Assembly (NCBI GenBank): GCA_003194525.1
Contig: NBIV01000541.1
Span: 1-27,691 of the forward strand
Length of the DNA stretch: 27,691 bases
From: Gracilariopsis chorda
Lineage: Eukaryota; Rhodophyta; Florideophyceae; Gracilariales; Gracilariaceae
Direction: 5' to 3'
Below, piece after piece: positions 1 to 11,238 of this stretch (its first letter is position 1; every line of letters begins with the position of its first letter). The notes beneath the pieces are model-generated. The model was given only the letters and a program-made list of their open reading frames with translations. It had not been told where the DNA came from and did no database searches. The position numbers and the translations under genes were made by a program.

Positions 1-477
1 ACCTTTACACGGGCTCCTAGAGATTACTTGAAGGCTTCCTTGTACAGAAAAGCAGCCGAGAATATATATTGGATCATGTACTGAGCTACCGCTCTGATTA
101 TTGCATCACTATGACACTGACACTATAAAAGTAAGGAAACAGGTGCATTGGAAGCGGAGACGCCCAAAAAACTATTTCCTCACTCTCGCTCAAGATTTAT
201 AGAAGGTACCTCGTTCCAATAGCACATGGCTCATCATGTCTGCTGCAACCTAGCCGTCTTTGATGTTGAAGTATACTAGAAAGCCGTGATTCTTTGTAAA
301 ATGTTGAAACGTTGAATGCGTCCTTTGCATATTTGATGCGTTAGATTTTCCCTCACAGTTTGCCTCATTGACGCTGGTTCTGGTTTCATCGATCCTGAAA
401 CTAGCTTCTTCGCTCATCAGTACTCCAGGTTGTATGTCATCCGAATTCACTCTTACCTTTTTCTTTTGAAGGCGTTC
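1..477. other. No gene seen
   Basis: Only short frames broken by stops on both strands. I recognise no motif, repeat or RNA gene here. Confidence 0.5.
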
Positions 478-1009
478 CTAGTTCTGATGGACGTCCTTGA
501 CTTCAATCTGAGTATGTTCGTGATTCTTTGTAGATATTGCTACAAAAGCAGTGGAGTGTTGAACGATCATATCATATTCTGCATCAATAATGCTACGGGG
601 TAGAGCCATATTGGAACCAATATCTTCTTGCATTATTTCAATTGCAGCTATACGATCTTCAAAAGACAGCGATGAGCTAGACAGATTTGGCTGCCAATAA
701 AACGCTCGGGTGCTCCCTTCAAAAGGTTTAGAATGATACGAATTGCTGACAATGATGCGCATCATAAGAGTGTTTGGATATTTGTAAAGCTTTAAAACGT
801 TCCTCTCCGCTTTGATTGGACTCCCATCTTTCAATTCTCTTCGAGCCGAGATTATTCTTCGTAGTTGCGGTCTGGGACTTCCTTGCTACCTCCATGGCTG
901 CTAGACAGTCTCTGAATCTATACGAGACATCTTCGGAATAATATGAGTGTATTTGGAGCGTGCATGGCTGTTGTGGATCACGCATGAAAGCTAAATGAAG
1001 GCCATCCAA
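478..1009 (-). pseudogene. Decayed hypothetical reading frame
   Basis: Two overlapping open frames on the minus strand (728-1009 and 478-834) look like pieces of one former coding sequence, because the second continues where the first loses its character. Neither begins with a convincing ATG in good context; the second opens at TTG. Two segments resemble each other: YRFRDCLAAMEV in the first and LSFEDRIAAIEI in the second, sharing F-x-D-x2-A-A-[MI]-E-[VI]. I do not recognise a family. It may be a relic of a host gene or of a mobile element, or may be chance, so confidence is low. Confidence 0.2.
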
Positions 1010-2007
1010 AGGTCTTGAAATCTATGTTTCTGGCCTAGCTTCGACGTGTCTAAGTGGATGTTCCAAGGAGCGCGAGGTGGCATTCAATTTACATTGTAAC
1101 TGCAATCCTTTGAAAGCAGTCACACTCCACTTGCCATGCGCGCGACATTCGAAAAATGAAAATATTGCAATTTTTTGCGAGAGGTGTCCAATTAGAGGAT
1201 ACTCAGGGTAATGTGTGAACTTAAATGTAGTGTGAGACTCCTAAGTATTTCACTCCAACTGGGCTTTTCAAAGGGCAAAAAGTGTTTTCTAGAAAGTGCT
1301 GTGACACGGCTGACTCTTTCTAAGCAGAAAAAGGGCACCCATTGTCTTCGAAGCACTGAAAAAGTCTTAGCGGAGGCAAATAACTGTGCAGGAAGATGTC
1401 ATGATGTGATGCGCGCCTTTGCCGTACTCATCCGACTAGAAAACGCATTTTATAGCAGTGCACCAAATCGGTAAAATGATGCACGTTCCATGACTCATGC
1501 AGGGATGATGATCGGGGGCGCGATTGAAAAATAGCTAGTTGTTTTATTACGAATCGAAAAGAGTTGGATTTCCAATCTTCATAGGCGTTTTTTGTTTGGG
1601 GACCTTTCTGTCCTGCAGAATGCTCACTGAATGCTTTTAACTCTTCCCTTCGCTTTGAATTTCCATTTGCATGTCCATCTCCTCCACTATCTGGTACCAT
1701 TTTTGTTCACGTTTTACTGATTCTTCAGCCTTCGCGTGTCATATTCATGAAAAGAGTCATTCTGTGTCGCCCAAGCAACCTTTCCATTCATGCAAAGCTG
1801 TATGTTGAAGAACATCTGAAGCTTTTGATCACAATCACAACGCTGCAAGTTTCTATGGAGCAGAGAGGATATGTCGTCTACCGTACATTACGAGACATAC
1901 CCTAGACGGCTCATGAGGTTCATTGAGGTGGTATTTGAGGCTTCTATTCTATTCCAACAGTGCCATGCTCGATTTAGCCTTCAGCAAATGAAGAATCATT
2001 TTTCTAG
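1010..2007. other. No gene seen
   Basis: Short frames only. Nothing here could be assigned to a gene, RNA or element. Confidence 0.45.
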
Positions 2008-2742
2008 CAGAATATTTGCATTTCAGACAGAGCCGAGACGGACTATGACGCAGATGGCTGGCAAGTAATTAGACGTGAAGGTGACGAAACATCTGTTGAT
2101 CGCTCATGCAGCCTTCGAGCCAAATTTGGTCAACCGAAAGATAGATTAAATGGAGCTGAGAAGAAATTAATTTGCTAGAAAAACAAACTTCTAATGAAGC
2201 TGTGGAATAAAAGCCTTCTTAAGAGGTCGCAAAAGTGAATGTGAACAGGACTAAGGCAAAAAGAATGAGAGTTGGAAGTAGGGTAACCCAAGCCTATACG
2301 GGAGCCTCAAATCACTTCCAATTCCAGTTCTTCTATTTAGTATAACTGGTTTGTTTTCAGATGAGCGCGATTCTGACACAAATATTCAGGTTATGCGTCA
2401 CCAAAAAATCAAGCTTTCCAACACGGTAAAGAAATTTATGGTAATGGAGCCATTGAGGTAACATATCCAGCTCATTTTTCATTAGTTTCTTCTGAATACG
2501 CCGTGATTTGGAGGCGAAGAGCTGATAAAAATCAAAGTAATGCCACCGATCGTGGTGTTCGAAAACACTGTAAGATATCTAAATCTGACTAGACCGTGCT
2601 TTGGTACCGAAGTGCAAAGCGCAATTCTGAAGACGTTGCAGATAGTGAACCCCATAACACGGAAGTAATTACGTCAGAGTGTTCTGTTCATAGGACTGTA
2701 GATTTTATTCTTATCACGATAAACATATTAAACAGGGCATGA
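2008..2742 (+). pseudogene. Possible decayed coding region with repeated W-R-R motif
   Basis: Two stretches are unusually open on the plus strand: 2008-2178 (56 sense codons) and 2377-2742 (121 sense codons with a single in-frame TAG at 2590-2592). They contain related motifs: WQVIRREGDETS in the first, AVIWRRRADKN and TVLWYRSAKRN in the second. The last two begin at the same codon phase, 93 nt apart. A pyrimidine-rich run ending in CAG (2351-2360) precedes the second stretch and could be a 3' splice site. No family is recognised. It may be an intron-containing host gene that has decayed, or chance. Confidence 0.2.
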
Positions 2743-4869
2743 AACACAGTTGCAGACTCCACAAACTCCATGGATCACATTAGAATCCGAAGCGAAAACG
2801 CTGAACGAAGGTTTCGAGAGGTAGACGAACGGTTCTGAGGTCCACAGATACGTCTAGGTTGGGGTTTAGGACCGGTATATATGACGAGATTGAAACAGGT
2901 CATAGCAGTTCAACAGAAGGTAGGCCTTTGCTCCAGGGTCCTTTACAGAGACGTAAAGAGAACCGTGCGGAACGTGCAAAGAAGCAGAGATATTTGATTT
3001 GTTCCAAGTTGAACACCCTTTAAAAATGTTCCAGTGCAGTTCCCAAAGATTGGACTACTTCCAATGACATGTGGTTAAAGATGCAGTCAGGAACGCCCGA
3101 GTGAGTAGTCGCGTGAGGTTATTCTGCATGCTTGCTACACAGAACTTGAGAATCATGTGTTGCATGTTTTCTCTCCTCTCCAGAACACAATGTGTTTCCT
3201 TAAATCATCCGCGTAAAGTTCACATTTTGATATGTATATGAAACAAGATCGATCTCTTTCACTCTTGTTTACAACAACTACAGCGATTCGACGCAAAGAA
3301 CACTAAATCCCATCGTTCATGTTTGCGCGTCTCTTTCTCTTGTACAGCGGCTACTATTTCGAGATATTAATGCAGAAGGAGATTCAAGATCTCACGTCCG
3401 TCTTATAATTCAGTAGAGCAGCAGGTTCATATCACGTGTCGTTCACCTACAAAAAAGCCCAGAGGTACTGCCAAATTGTGATGCATGAATCCAATATCCA
3501 TAAGAACTTCATAGAACTTTTAATCAAGAATCTGATATTCGATATGAGTGGTAACGCTTCCTTTGCCTGTTAAAGAAGTTTTACATTTGTAAATGGCAAG
3601 CATTTGGTACGATCATGTCGAAGGTATCCATGAAAAACAATCGATAACCGATGGATATCTCAAAATATGGTTATTCATTATTCGGAAATGCGACACATGC
3701 CTCTTGGTTTCTGACTATCGGGTATAATTGCGTGCCAGTGATGTACGCAGGACAGCATCAACAATTCAACGAGCAAAATTTCAAGAAAATGCACTGCTAA
3801 GAGATAGAAACGAGTGCTATTCTTCAGTGCTCATCGCCCATATCGTATTAGTTGCCTCGAATATTACTAGCAGAGAGGGAGAAAAGATTGCTCAAAATTA
3901 TGTCACATGATTGGTGGAGACTGAGAACATGAAATAACATGAGGCGTACTACCAGTAGATGTAGCATCATACACTTACTTGAAAAAAACTGTGAATCTTT
4001 GTTCCTTTTCCCGTCAGGCACCTTTCACCCACAAATCTCACGCGCCAAACCAGTCGAAATTCCTGTCATAAGACTCTGTGACCGCTTATCTGTCTTCATA
4101 ACCAAGACATCGTTCCAGCTTCGGCCATATATGATGTTGGCAGTGTCTTGAACATTTATGTCTTCTCGTTTTCATCGCAGTAACCACTCTGTACTGCGCC
4201 TTTGCTTTGTCCTTTCTGATTCCGCCGTCTTTGGCTTTCATCCAGGAGATACAAAAGGAACCACTTCAGCGTGTCGTGAAATGAACAGAACATTGTACGG
4301 GACCACCGGTTCCTGCTTCCACGTGTGGGGTACTAAAGAAGAAGCTTTCTGTCGAAATCTCTCCAAACATTCGCACCTTTCCAAGCCACACAGAAGAAAA
4401 AGAAATTCACCATAAAAGAGAAAATAAAAAACGAATAATCCAACCAAAAAAAGCCGAAGGGATCACGGGAGAGATGAGGTGCGAAAAATATATTACGTGC
4501 AAAGAAATGCAGCTATTTGCGGACTTCAAGAACAAAATTTTGCATTCATCCAGTTCACTCTGCATGATCAAAGCCAGTACTTGTGATTTGGCAACTTGCT
4601 TGTGAAGGAATATTGGTATCGACCATGGTCAGGACAGTTTATCACATTGCCAGGTGGTTTAACATGTGTATTCTTGGTGCCGTTACAAATTTTAATTAAG
4701 ACACTGGCTCTGATTTTGCAGTTAAGCTTGATTCTAAGAATAAAGAACGACTTTTAAAAGTTTATTTTATTCCCAGAGAAGTACGTAGATGCACGTTGGA
4801 TAAGCGTGCACAAATAAAAGTGATTCTGCGTGTAGGAAATCACGCGTGGTATGGTATCCTACGTAGTAC
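2743..4869. other. No gene seen
   Basis: About 2.1 kb of rather AT-rich sequence without a credible frame on either strand. ORFs at 3728-3910, 3939-4151 and 4158-4415 are short, mostly lack a real ATG context and resemble nothing I know. A small perfect hairpin (TTCTCG-ACGA-CGAGAA) lies just after this stretch at 4873-4888. Confidence 0.45.
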
Positions 4870-5083
4870 ACCATTCTCGACGACGAGAATAAAGGCTATA
4901 GCATGCACAATTATAGTCGAGGTACATTTCTTGTCCGACAATCGCTGGGTATTACCCGTTTAGCTCTCGTTGCTACCGGCCTTCGGACGCTGCTAGTGCG
5001 TTTGGCGCTGTCGTTCAGCCCGTTGGGCTACTGGCCACTCTGCCGTATGAGTAAACAGCCAAACTATAGTGTCGCCCCCGACA
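4870..5083 (-). mobile_element. Candidate solo LTR beginning TGTCGGGGGCGACA
   Basis: Read on the minus strand, position 5083 starts TGTCGGGGGCGACACTATAG. The TG start, with the short inverted pair TGTCG/CGACA around four G, is typical of gypsy LTR 5' ends in several protist and algal lineages. The following sequence is GC-rich, unlike its surroundings, down to about 4870, where a TTCTCG/CGAGAA hairpin lies. The far end is not defined and I found no target duplication. It sits about 70 bp beyond the end of the element A LTR. It may belong to the element B family, whose possible LTR starts TGTCGG..TGACA at 11519. Confidence 0.3.
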
Positions 5084-5149
5084 CTTCGGTTCGCTCTCGT
5101 ACCATGGTTAGTGAGCATCGCTTACTGCGAGTCCAAGACTGCGCCGACA

Positions 5150-5826
5150 TAGCAGACGTACAAACCTGGGCTCTAGTGCAAGGTGTTAAGAGCACAGGTG
5201 CAGTGGTTGAATTGGTGAGAAGTAGATGGTGATGATCCTATTGCAAAGTTTGGAACATCCATCAAGGTTTATATAGAGTTTCTATTCTAGTTCTATCAGT
5301 GCCATTACTCAATGAGAATTCGTCCGGGTTAAATGGCATGATGTTTGGTGTTTGTGCTGGCCTCCATACGTGACTGGTTTACCGGGTTCAGTGCCGGATC
5401 CAGTGGTTTGATGGCTTGGCAAATTCCATGAATGCTGATGAATTGTCATCAAACAAGGTCTTTGATGATCTGGCCTGGACCCATGGTGCCAGTGATGACT
5501 TGGTACGACTCCCTCGGGAATCGTCCAGGACCGTTCGATCCCTGCTGCACCGTGTGAAAGGTCTGTCAATGTTATGAGTAGTAGGCAACGTGTACTTTAG
5601 AGCCAATATGTCCACATGGTAAACCAAGACTTCTTTGAAATAAGCATGTTGTCATTTCATATTGATAGAGCGTCACGAAGATGTCAACTCGGCTTCGAAG
5701 CCAGTTCGGCATGGCAATGGGTAACAGATCTCTCCAGGAGTTAAAAAAATAAAAATAGCTGGTTTTTGCACGTTAGAACTGATGCTAGAGCCAACTATAT
5801 TCAAAGAAAGGTAAATAATAACTAAT
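5150..5826 (-). mobile_element. 3' LTR of chromovirus A
   Basis: The minus strand of this segment matches, in pieces, the plus-strand sequence at 11786-12060 and 13390-13690. Shared blocks include GCCGAGTTGACATCTT (5672-5687, minus; 11909-11924, plus), AAGTACACGTTGCCTAC, a block around GGCACTGA-CC-GTAAACCA, and CTCTATATAAA. A purine-rich run (minus strand of 5831-5848, GGTAGGGGAGAGCGAAG) precedes the 5' end and would be the polypurine tract, placing the LTR start near 5826-5830. The inner (5') border is therefore fairly good, and the outer border near 5150 is approximate. Length is about 680 bp. The orientation agrees with pol of element A lying upstream on the same strand. Confidence 0.7.
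5268..5275 (-). promoter_or_regulatory. TATA box of LTR A
   Basis: TATATAAA on the minus strand within CTCTATATAAA. The same motif lies at the matching position of the related LTR at 13575-13582, so it is conserved between copies that have otherwise diverged. It probably is the RNA polymerase II promoter of this retrotransposon family. Confidence 0.5.
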
Positions 5827-5888
5827 TTTAACTTCGCTCTCCCCTACCAGTAGATTCGACCCGACTCGTGACGGAGATTTTCTTAGAC

Positions 5889-6332
5889 TCACAAAAACCC
5901 AGATTCGGGAGGAACAGGGAACAGGTCATGCTGATTTTCAGGTTCCAAGGTGAATGGGACTTGACCTTCATCCTCGAAGCGGTTCAGGATTTCATCAATT
6001 TTCTCCGTAAAGCTTCGTTCACCCGTGAGGTGTCCATCACGCGCGACCATATAGTAGAAGGTAGGCATTTCGAACATATCGTACAAAATAGTCAGAATTC
6101 CATTATCATATTTGAAGAAGAGTCGGTGCAGCAGTATGTCGTTCTCTTCGATGTAGAAGGGTCCACGGATTTGGGCGAATTAGAACGAGATATGGTAGGC
6201 TGCCCAGCAAAGACGTAGCCTGGTTGCTTCAATGGCAGTGATTTCACCCATCCAGTGGTATAAAGATCTTCCGCCGAGGTTGATATTGTTGGAAAACTCT
6301 CTTGCGCCTTCGTCATTGGTGTTCTGATTCAT
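5889..6332 (-). pseudogene. Extra ORF downstream of pol in element A
   Basis: An ATG at 6332 opens a frame of 147 codons ending at 5889 with one internal TAA. The stop lies between ...AAYHISF and FAQIRGPFYIEEN.... The frame begins 27 nt after the pol stop (6360-6362) and ends about 40 nt before the polypurine tract, so it fills the space between pol and the 3' LTR. The product would be acidic and rich in aromatic residues, with no signal peptide and no clear membrane segment. It does not look like an envelope protein and I recognise no domain. Most chromoviruses have nothing here, which makes the frame unusual. It could be a family-specific accessory ORF or a captured host fragment. Confidence 0.45.
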
Positions 6333-6359
6333 CCTCAAGGTTTTTTGAGACGGGGATGC

Positions 6360-8105
6360 TTAGCTCCTTCTCGGTATGAGTACGTTCGTCTTCTTATACT
6401 GCAAAAGCAGTGCTTTGCAGTTCTTGAGGTCTCTTTCTTTCATCCAAGTGTTCTCATTATTTGGGTATCCAAGCCATTTGAGGAGAAATTCAAATCGTCT
6501 GGCCCGTTTTTTTTGTGGTTGACAATACATTCTACTTCATATTCTTCTTTCCGATCCTTCAATGTTACCGGGATGGGATAATCAGGCTCGGTACTAATTT
6601 ATTTGTCTTCTCGTTAAGGCTTGAGAACACTAGCGTGGAACAAATCATGAATTTTTGACTTCATTGTATGACTCAAGTCTAGACTAAATGGTACTGGACC
6701 AAGTTTTTCTGTAATCCTGAACGGTCCACAGTATGGGATTTGTAGTTTGGACTTCTTTCCTATGTGGTCCGCATTGATGTTTCTTGTGGACAACATCACT
6801 TTCTGCAGGGGGACCGATTCTTATCGATGTATGACTTTGAGTAACGGGTCTGTTCTTCAATCTGTGTTCTTGCTTCAATTGTTGCTTGCTTCATCGTTTC
6901 TAAGAACTTGAGAGATGCATAATTTTCTGAAATGATGGTATCGAGCGGTAGTACTCTTGGATGGTCCCCGTACGTTAAGAAGAAGGGTGTAAACTTTGTG
7001 GTTGAGTTCTCTGACGAGTTGTATGCGAATTCGAAGTCTATGAGGTGCTCATCCCAATTAGATTGCTCAACTTTGACGTATGTTCTAATCATTTATTCAT
7101 TGTTTTGTTCATTACCTCGGTTTGACCATCTGTCTGTGGATAATATGCTGTTGATGTTCTTATCTTAGTACCGACGAGACGAAATAGTTCTTTCCAAAAG
7201 CTGCTCATAAAAAGCTAGTCTCTGTCGGAGATAATTACTTCGGAGAGGCGATGATGTCTGTATACGTGTTTGAAATAGAGTTCTGCAGTCTGGACTGCAG
7301 TGAAATGTGAATTTGTTGGTATAATTCTGATCAAATTAGATAGGCAGTCTACTACTACGTAAAATGCACTACTCCCATGTTTCGTTTTGGGAAGCGGTGT
7401 GATGAAGTCAATTGAAATTTCGGCGCACTTATTTCTCGGAGGAGTAAGTAGTTGTAGTCGACCCTGGGGTTTCTTGGTTCCCGATTTTGTTTCTCGACAC
7501 TTCAGACATGATTTGACGTACTCCTTAATCATTTGGGTTAACGATTTCCAGTAGTATAGTCTCCGAATCTTTTCATATGTTGTCTTAAATGCTAGGTGAG
7601 CTGATATAGATTGATTGTGGTAGTCTTGTAATATCTTTAGTCTTACTTCTTCTTTTGGTAGGCAGAGTGGTCCTTCCTTATGCAAAAATCCGTTTTGTTT
7701 GTAGAATAGGCCCTGCGGAGATTTGCATAGGTTTCTGAATTCCTTGATGTTCACATACCCGTTGATGAATGCGCGCCTATCTTTTTTGGATACTTCACCA
7801 AGCTGGGATATACCATTGACTTTGGAGGTTCTGAGAATTGCTTCCTGAGGTTGTGACCGGTTATTTAATTCAGGGTTCTCAGCGTGTTTCGGGTATCTTG
7901 AAAGAGTATCTGCGACAAAGTTGGACTTCCCTTTGATCGGCTGAAAACAGAAGTCAAACTCAACGATTTTTTCCAGCCAGCGTACCTTTGTTGCAAGCGT
8001 TCCCATAAATAGAACTTTTTTGTTCATCGTTGGTAATGTAGCTGACCAGGAAGTAACCCACTGCAAAGGACAAGTCCTTGTGCTGCAGTTCCATTATGTC
8101 CGTCG
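6360..8105 (-). pseudogene. pol 3' part: RNase H end, integrase, chromodomain
   Basis: This encodes the C-terminal part of a Ty3/gypsy polyprotein, whose integrase would insert the element cDNA into chromatin. The frame 8066-7215 shows the RNase H end (RWLEKIVEFDF, then VADTLSRYP), the zinc site H150, H157, C187, C190, and catalytic D220 and D281, 61 residues apart. Thirty-six codons further in the same frame lies E (GQTE, codon 7116-7118), giving D-x35-E. A TAG at 7215-7217 breaks the frame between D281 and E. A frameshift near 7093 leads to AYNSSENSTTKF and the GPFRITEKLGPV...IHDLFHASVLKP C-terminal domain (6614-6799). A chromodomain follows at about 6365-6600 (EEYEVECIVNHKKNG, then in another frame KWLGYPNNENTW), split by a frameshift near 6480. 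All catalytic residues survive, so decay is recent to moderate. The integrase is clearly unlike that of element B. Confidence 0.9.
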
Positions 8106-8341
8106 GACGTACCCTCCATTTTCAGCGACCCAGCTCAGGACCGCCCGACATGTGATGCGGCACAGCCGAATTATGCTCCCAACGACCAAAAGTCGGAAGC
8201 GACTCAGGAAGAAACGAATCAATTTGATTCCCTTGCCTTGTAACAAGTCTCGAAAAAGATGCGTCGCATTGTGATGAAAATGATTAGTAAGCTTAAGAAT
8301 GTGTGGAGCGGTAGGCGCAGGAACACCCAAGGATCACCCCA

Positions 8342-8935
8342 AAGTATCAAAATGGTTGCAGAGGCCAACCCCCGTGCACTCTCAACCCTATAGAGCAGGG
8401 CCCAAGGTGAGAGAGCATGAGCGCACCGAAGTTAGCCCGTACTTGGAGCAGCAGTTATTGAACCTTTGAGGTTAGAATGGGCAAGCCCAGTTGTCTTCCG
8501 TCCTAAACAGGACGGTGGATTACGTTTCTGCGTACATAATCGGCGTCTCAACCCTCTCACCGTGAAAGATACCTATCTTTCTTTCCGTATAGACTATTGT
8601 TTAGACAGAGTGGGCAATGGCCAGTTCCTCACGACGTATGACTGCAACAGTGGCTACTAGCAGTTGCCATTTGGAACCGAGGATTGGAACAAAAAGATAT
8701 TTATATGTTATGCAGGGAGCTATCAATTCGTTAGGATGCCCTTTCAGCTATGCAACGCGCCCGCCATGCTCCACGGGACCGTCGACATCCTCCTGGCAGA
8801 ATATAAATGGCAGCACTGCCTGGTGTACATAGATGATTTTATCATTTTTTCGGAGACCGTGGAAGACCACGTACGTCAAGTTGATGACATTTTCATCATT
8901 TTCGGAAATAAGGGTTAGCTCTGAAGTTGACGAAA
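8342..8935 (+). pseudogene. Reverse transcriptase of element B
   Basis: RNA-dependent DNA polymerase fragment of a gypsy pol. In order: QPYRAGPKVREHERTEV (about 8383-8433, one frame), a frameshift near 8460, then EWASPVVFRPKQDGGLRFCVHNRRLNPLTVKD in short stretches, the DCNSGY block, QLPFG, FVRMPFQLCNAPA and the catalytic YIDD at 8826-8837. The usual W of the NSGYWQ block is a TAG stop at 8658-8660. The first catalytic Asp lies in TYDCNSGY. The frame fades after 8918. Upstream (8100-8340) a proline- and lysine-rich frame without recognised domain may be the N-terminal linker of pol. Confidence 0.9.
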
Positions 8936-9760
8936 TTTCCTATCTTTTAGCGATCGGTCGATTAGCTTGTCCATGTTATTCCATCCGTGTTACTTAAAGG
9001 ACCCGCCAACAACTTGGAGGCTCTTAAAAAGGAGACGCCACCTACAACACATACTGAATTCCGGTTCTTCCTCGAGATTTGCCACGTCTACAGACCTTTT
9101 GCCAATATGAATGCCTCGTTAGAGACGCTTAACACGAAGAAATATTATTCAAAGCTGCCTGCGCTCACTCATAAGCAGATGGAGATATTTGACGCGCTCA
9201 AGCACGCTCTCATGCATACACCAATCCTCACGCTGCCAACGGCAAGATTGCGGAAAAGGTTGTAATTGATGCCAGTGCTGGACAGATAGGGTGTGTCTTG
9301 ACAGAAAAGCTTGACAGAATCTGTAACCCAAATGAATACTGGAGTAAAACTCTGTCTTCAGCGGAGCAGAACTACTTTGCTACAGAGCGAGAATGTCTGG
9401 AAGTTGTATGCTTGACCATTCTTCGGCCTTATCTAGAGCGCACGTCCTTAACGTTCATCATCCTACCAAGCCTTGAAATGGCTTTTGGATTTGTCGAGTT
9501 CTGACGTCACTAGTGGATTACCGAGGTGGAGGCTACGCATCGTGGAGCACGAATTTGAATTCATCTAAAAGAACAATTTGGAGAACCTGGCTGAAGATGC
9601 ACTATAGCGCATCCAGAAGGTTTGTGAGACCACCATCAAACCGTCGGAGAACATTCCTTATTTCCTATCCAAGCCGGAGGCTCATCAAGACCAAGAACCG
9701 TTTTGTGCGGTCGTGCATCCGATGGATGGTATTTTCGACCTCGACGAACACGAAGTGACA
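8936..9760 (+). pseudogene. RNase H of element B with connection region
   Basis: The segment 8987-9265 carries the RT connection: LEALKKETPPTTHTEFR, FFLEICHVYRPF, and FDALKHALMHTPIL. RNase H proper starts with VVIDASAGQIGCVL (catalytic D), then YWSKTLSSAEQNYFATERECLEVV (catalytic E) in the next frame, then YQALKWLLDL in another frame near 9470, and RWRLRIVEHEFEF. The expected T-D-H before QALKWLL is damaged. At least three frame changes occur. The domain would degrade the RNA strand of the replication hybrid. It is a relic. Confidence 0.85.
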
Positions 9761-10630
9761 GACTTGTAATAGGAGGAGCTGTTTGCAGAGCAGGCCACTA
9801 GTCCAGTTTGTATAGAGATGCTGGAGAAATCCTTGAATAACTGGAAGGGTTTAATTTATACTCATGGAGAATGACTACTAGTCCGTCGGTCCAGGTTGGA
9901 CCAAAGTGAGCAGGTGCTCGTACCTAAGCCTCTCCGAGATCGCATGATGCATATGCATCATTACCCGCGTGCGGCAGTTCATTCGGACCGACGAAGGATG
10001 TGCGCGACCATGCATCCCAGATTGTGTTGACCAAGCATGACTGCCGATGTGTATCGAATGGTCAATGAATGTGACTCCTGTGTGAACCATAGAATCTCTC
10101 TAAAAAGAAATGCGTCACGCTTGAAACTCTTACTGGCGACTGCGCCGTGGGAAAGTGTCACCATCGACGTACTGCGCCTGATCCAGGCGACAAAGCGCGA
10201 GGTGATCGTTACCTATTAGTGATCTTTGATCGCTACTAAACGTTGACGAAGACCGTCCTGTTACTGTCAGGTAGTGCTTTCACAGCCACAGAAGCGTTCA
10301 GCACCCATTGGGCGTTTGTGTACCGCCCCCCCGTTACTGTCCTCTCTGACAACAAATCCGGCTTTGCTTCGAAGTTATTCAGAGTGTGTGCCGAATCTTC
10401 TGCATCATAAAGTTCCTTAAATCGACGTATCATTCAAATGCCAGGCAGCCAAGCTGAGAGGTTCAACAGAATCATTTTGCCCTACTAGACGCAGTTTGTC
10501 GCTGGAACTCAGCACATATGGGAGCCTCACAGCGATGCGCGGACTTTTGGCTACAACAACCAGTTGCATGATAGCATGAGGCACTCCCATTTTGAGTTGG
10601 TACTCCCTTGGGTTCCCGAACTATTGGTTC
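9761..10630 (+). pseudogene. Integrase of element B
   Basis: The zinc-binding part lies near 9930-10090 (HHYPRAAVHSDRRRM, then CDSC). The W of its F-Y-W block is replaced by TGA at 10028-10030. The catalytic core has D in VTIDVLR (codon 10166-10168), D in VLSDNKSGF (10348-10350) and E in SQAERFNR (10456-10458). The last two are exactly 36 codons apart (D-x35-E). The first two are 182 nt apart, one short of 61 codons, so a single-base deletion lies between them. Several stops interrupt the frame. After the core comes FGYNNQLHDS...HFELVLPW, the usual downstream block. The H2C2 linker and core differ strongly from those of element A. Confidence 0.88.
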
Positions 10631-10779
10631 AATAACGTATTAAATCCCTGAACAGGCGAAAGAATGGAGAGGTGAAGATGCAGAACCTGGCACATCTGCG
10701 CCAACTCATTCTGTGAGCTATAGAAACCTTGAATAAAGTGCAAAAGCGCTACAAACCAAGATAAAACGCACCCGTCGTC

Positions 10780-11238
10780 GAGCGAAATATGCCAAATCCC
10801 AGGGCGTATGTGTAAATCGGCAGGAATGTGGATACCGAGAAAGCTAGGGTATCGGGTGAGCAAGTCTCACGAAAGGTGCCCTGGAAGGTGAAAGGACTTT
10901 TTAAAGTGCTGAGCACTGGCACAGGACACAACACGGTTCTCATTAAAAACAATGGGCGCAAAGAGCGTTTTAAACTTGGCTACGTTGTCGTCGGGGCTTC
11001 CAAGCTCCCAGCGGACACGCAAAGTGACGAAGTGGTCATAAGGCGGATCGTGGGTCGTACCCAAGTAACAGCAGAGGACCACCAATGTAAGGTAAGATGA
11101 TCAGGGTTTACGCCAGAAGAAAAAACCTTTCGCGATGCGAAGTATTTACCATGTAACCCAGTGCTTCGGTACTGCCGAAAGCAGAACATCCCCGTACCCG
11201 ATAAGAACAAAGCCCATCCTGAGACCGAAGTGGCTTAA
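10780..11238 (+). pseudogene. Integrase C-terminal region and chromodomain of element B
   Basis: After WIPRKLGYRVS (integrase C-terminal, SH3-like part) the frame 10828-11100 continues into VVIRRIVGR...HQCKVR, then a TGA at 11098-11100 in place of the expected W, and, in the same frame, SGFTPEEKTFRDAKYL and PVLRYCRKQNIPVPD before the stop at 11236-11238. K-V-R-W-x-G-[FY]-x3-E-[DE]-[DK]-T is the chromodomain core, which in chromoviruses reads histone marks and steers integration to heterochromatin. One point mutation apart, this domain looks intact. Confidence 0.85.

Larger units (their letters stand above)
5150..8105 (-). mobile_element. Chromovirus A, 3' half of a Ty3/gypsy element
   Basis: On the minus strand the order is RNase H end, integrase, chromodomain, extra ORF, polypurine tract, LTR. 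Gag, protease, reverse transcriptase and the 5' LTR are missing. Homology stops near 8070-8105, exactly where the oppositely oriented element B begins. Its LTR family is that of element C at 11786, whose gag and protease are the parts lacking here. A and C may therefore be two broken copies of one family, or two parts of one rearranged copy. Confidence 0.8.

Noticed and set aside
5145..5190. VQDCAD shared by a short frame near 5145 and one at 21240
   Set aside because: Six residues in two doubtful frames; flanking DNA is not similar enough to call a repeat.
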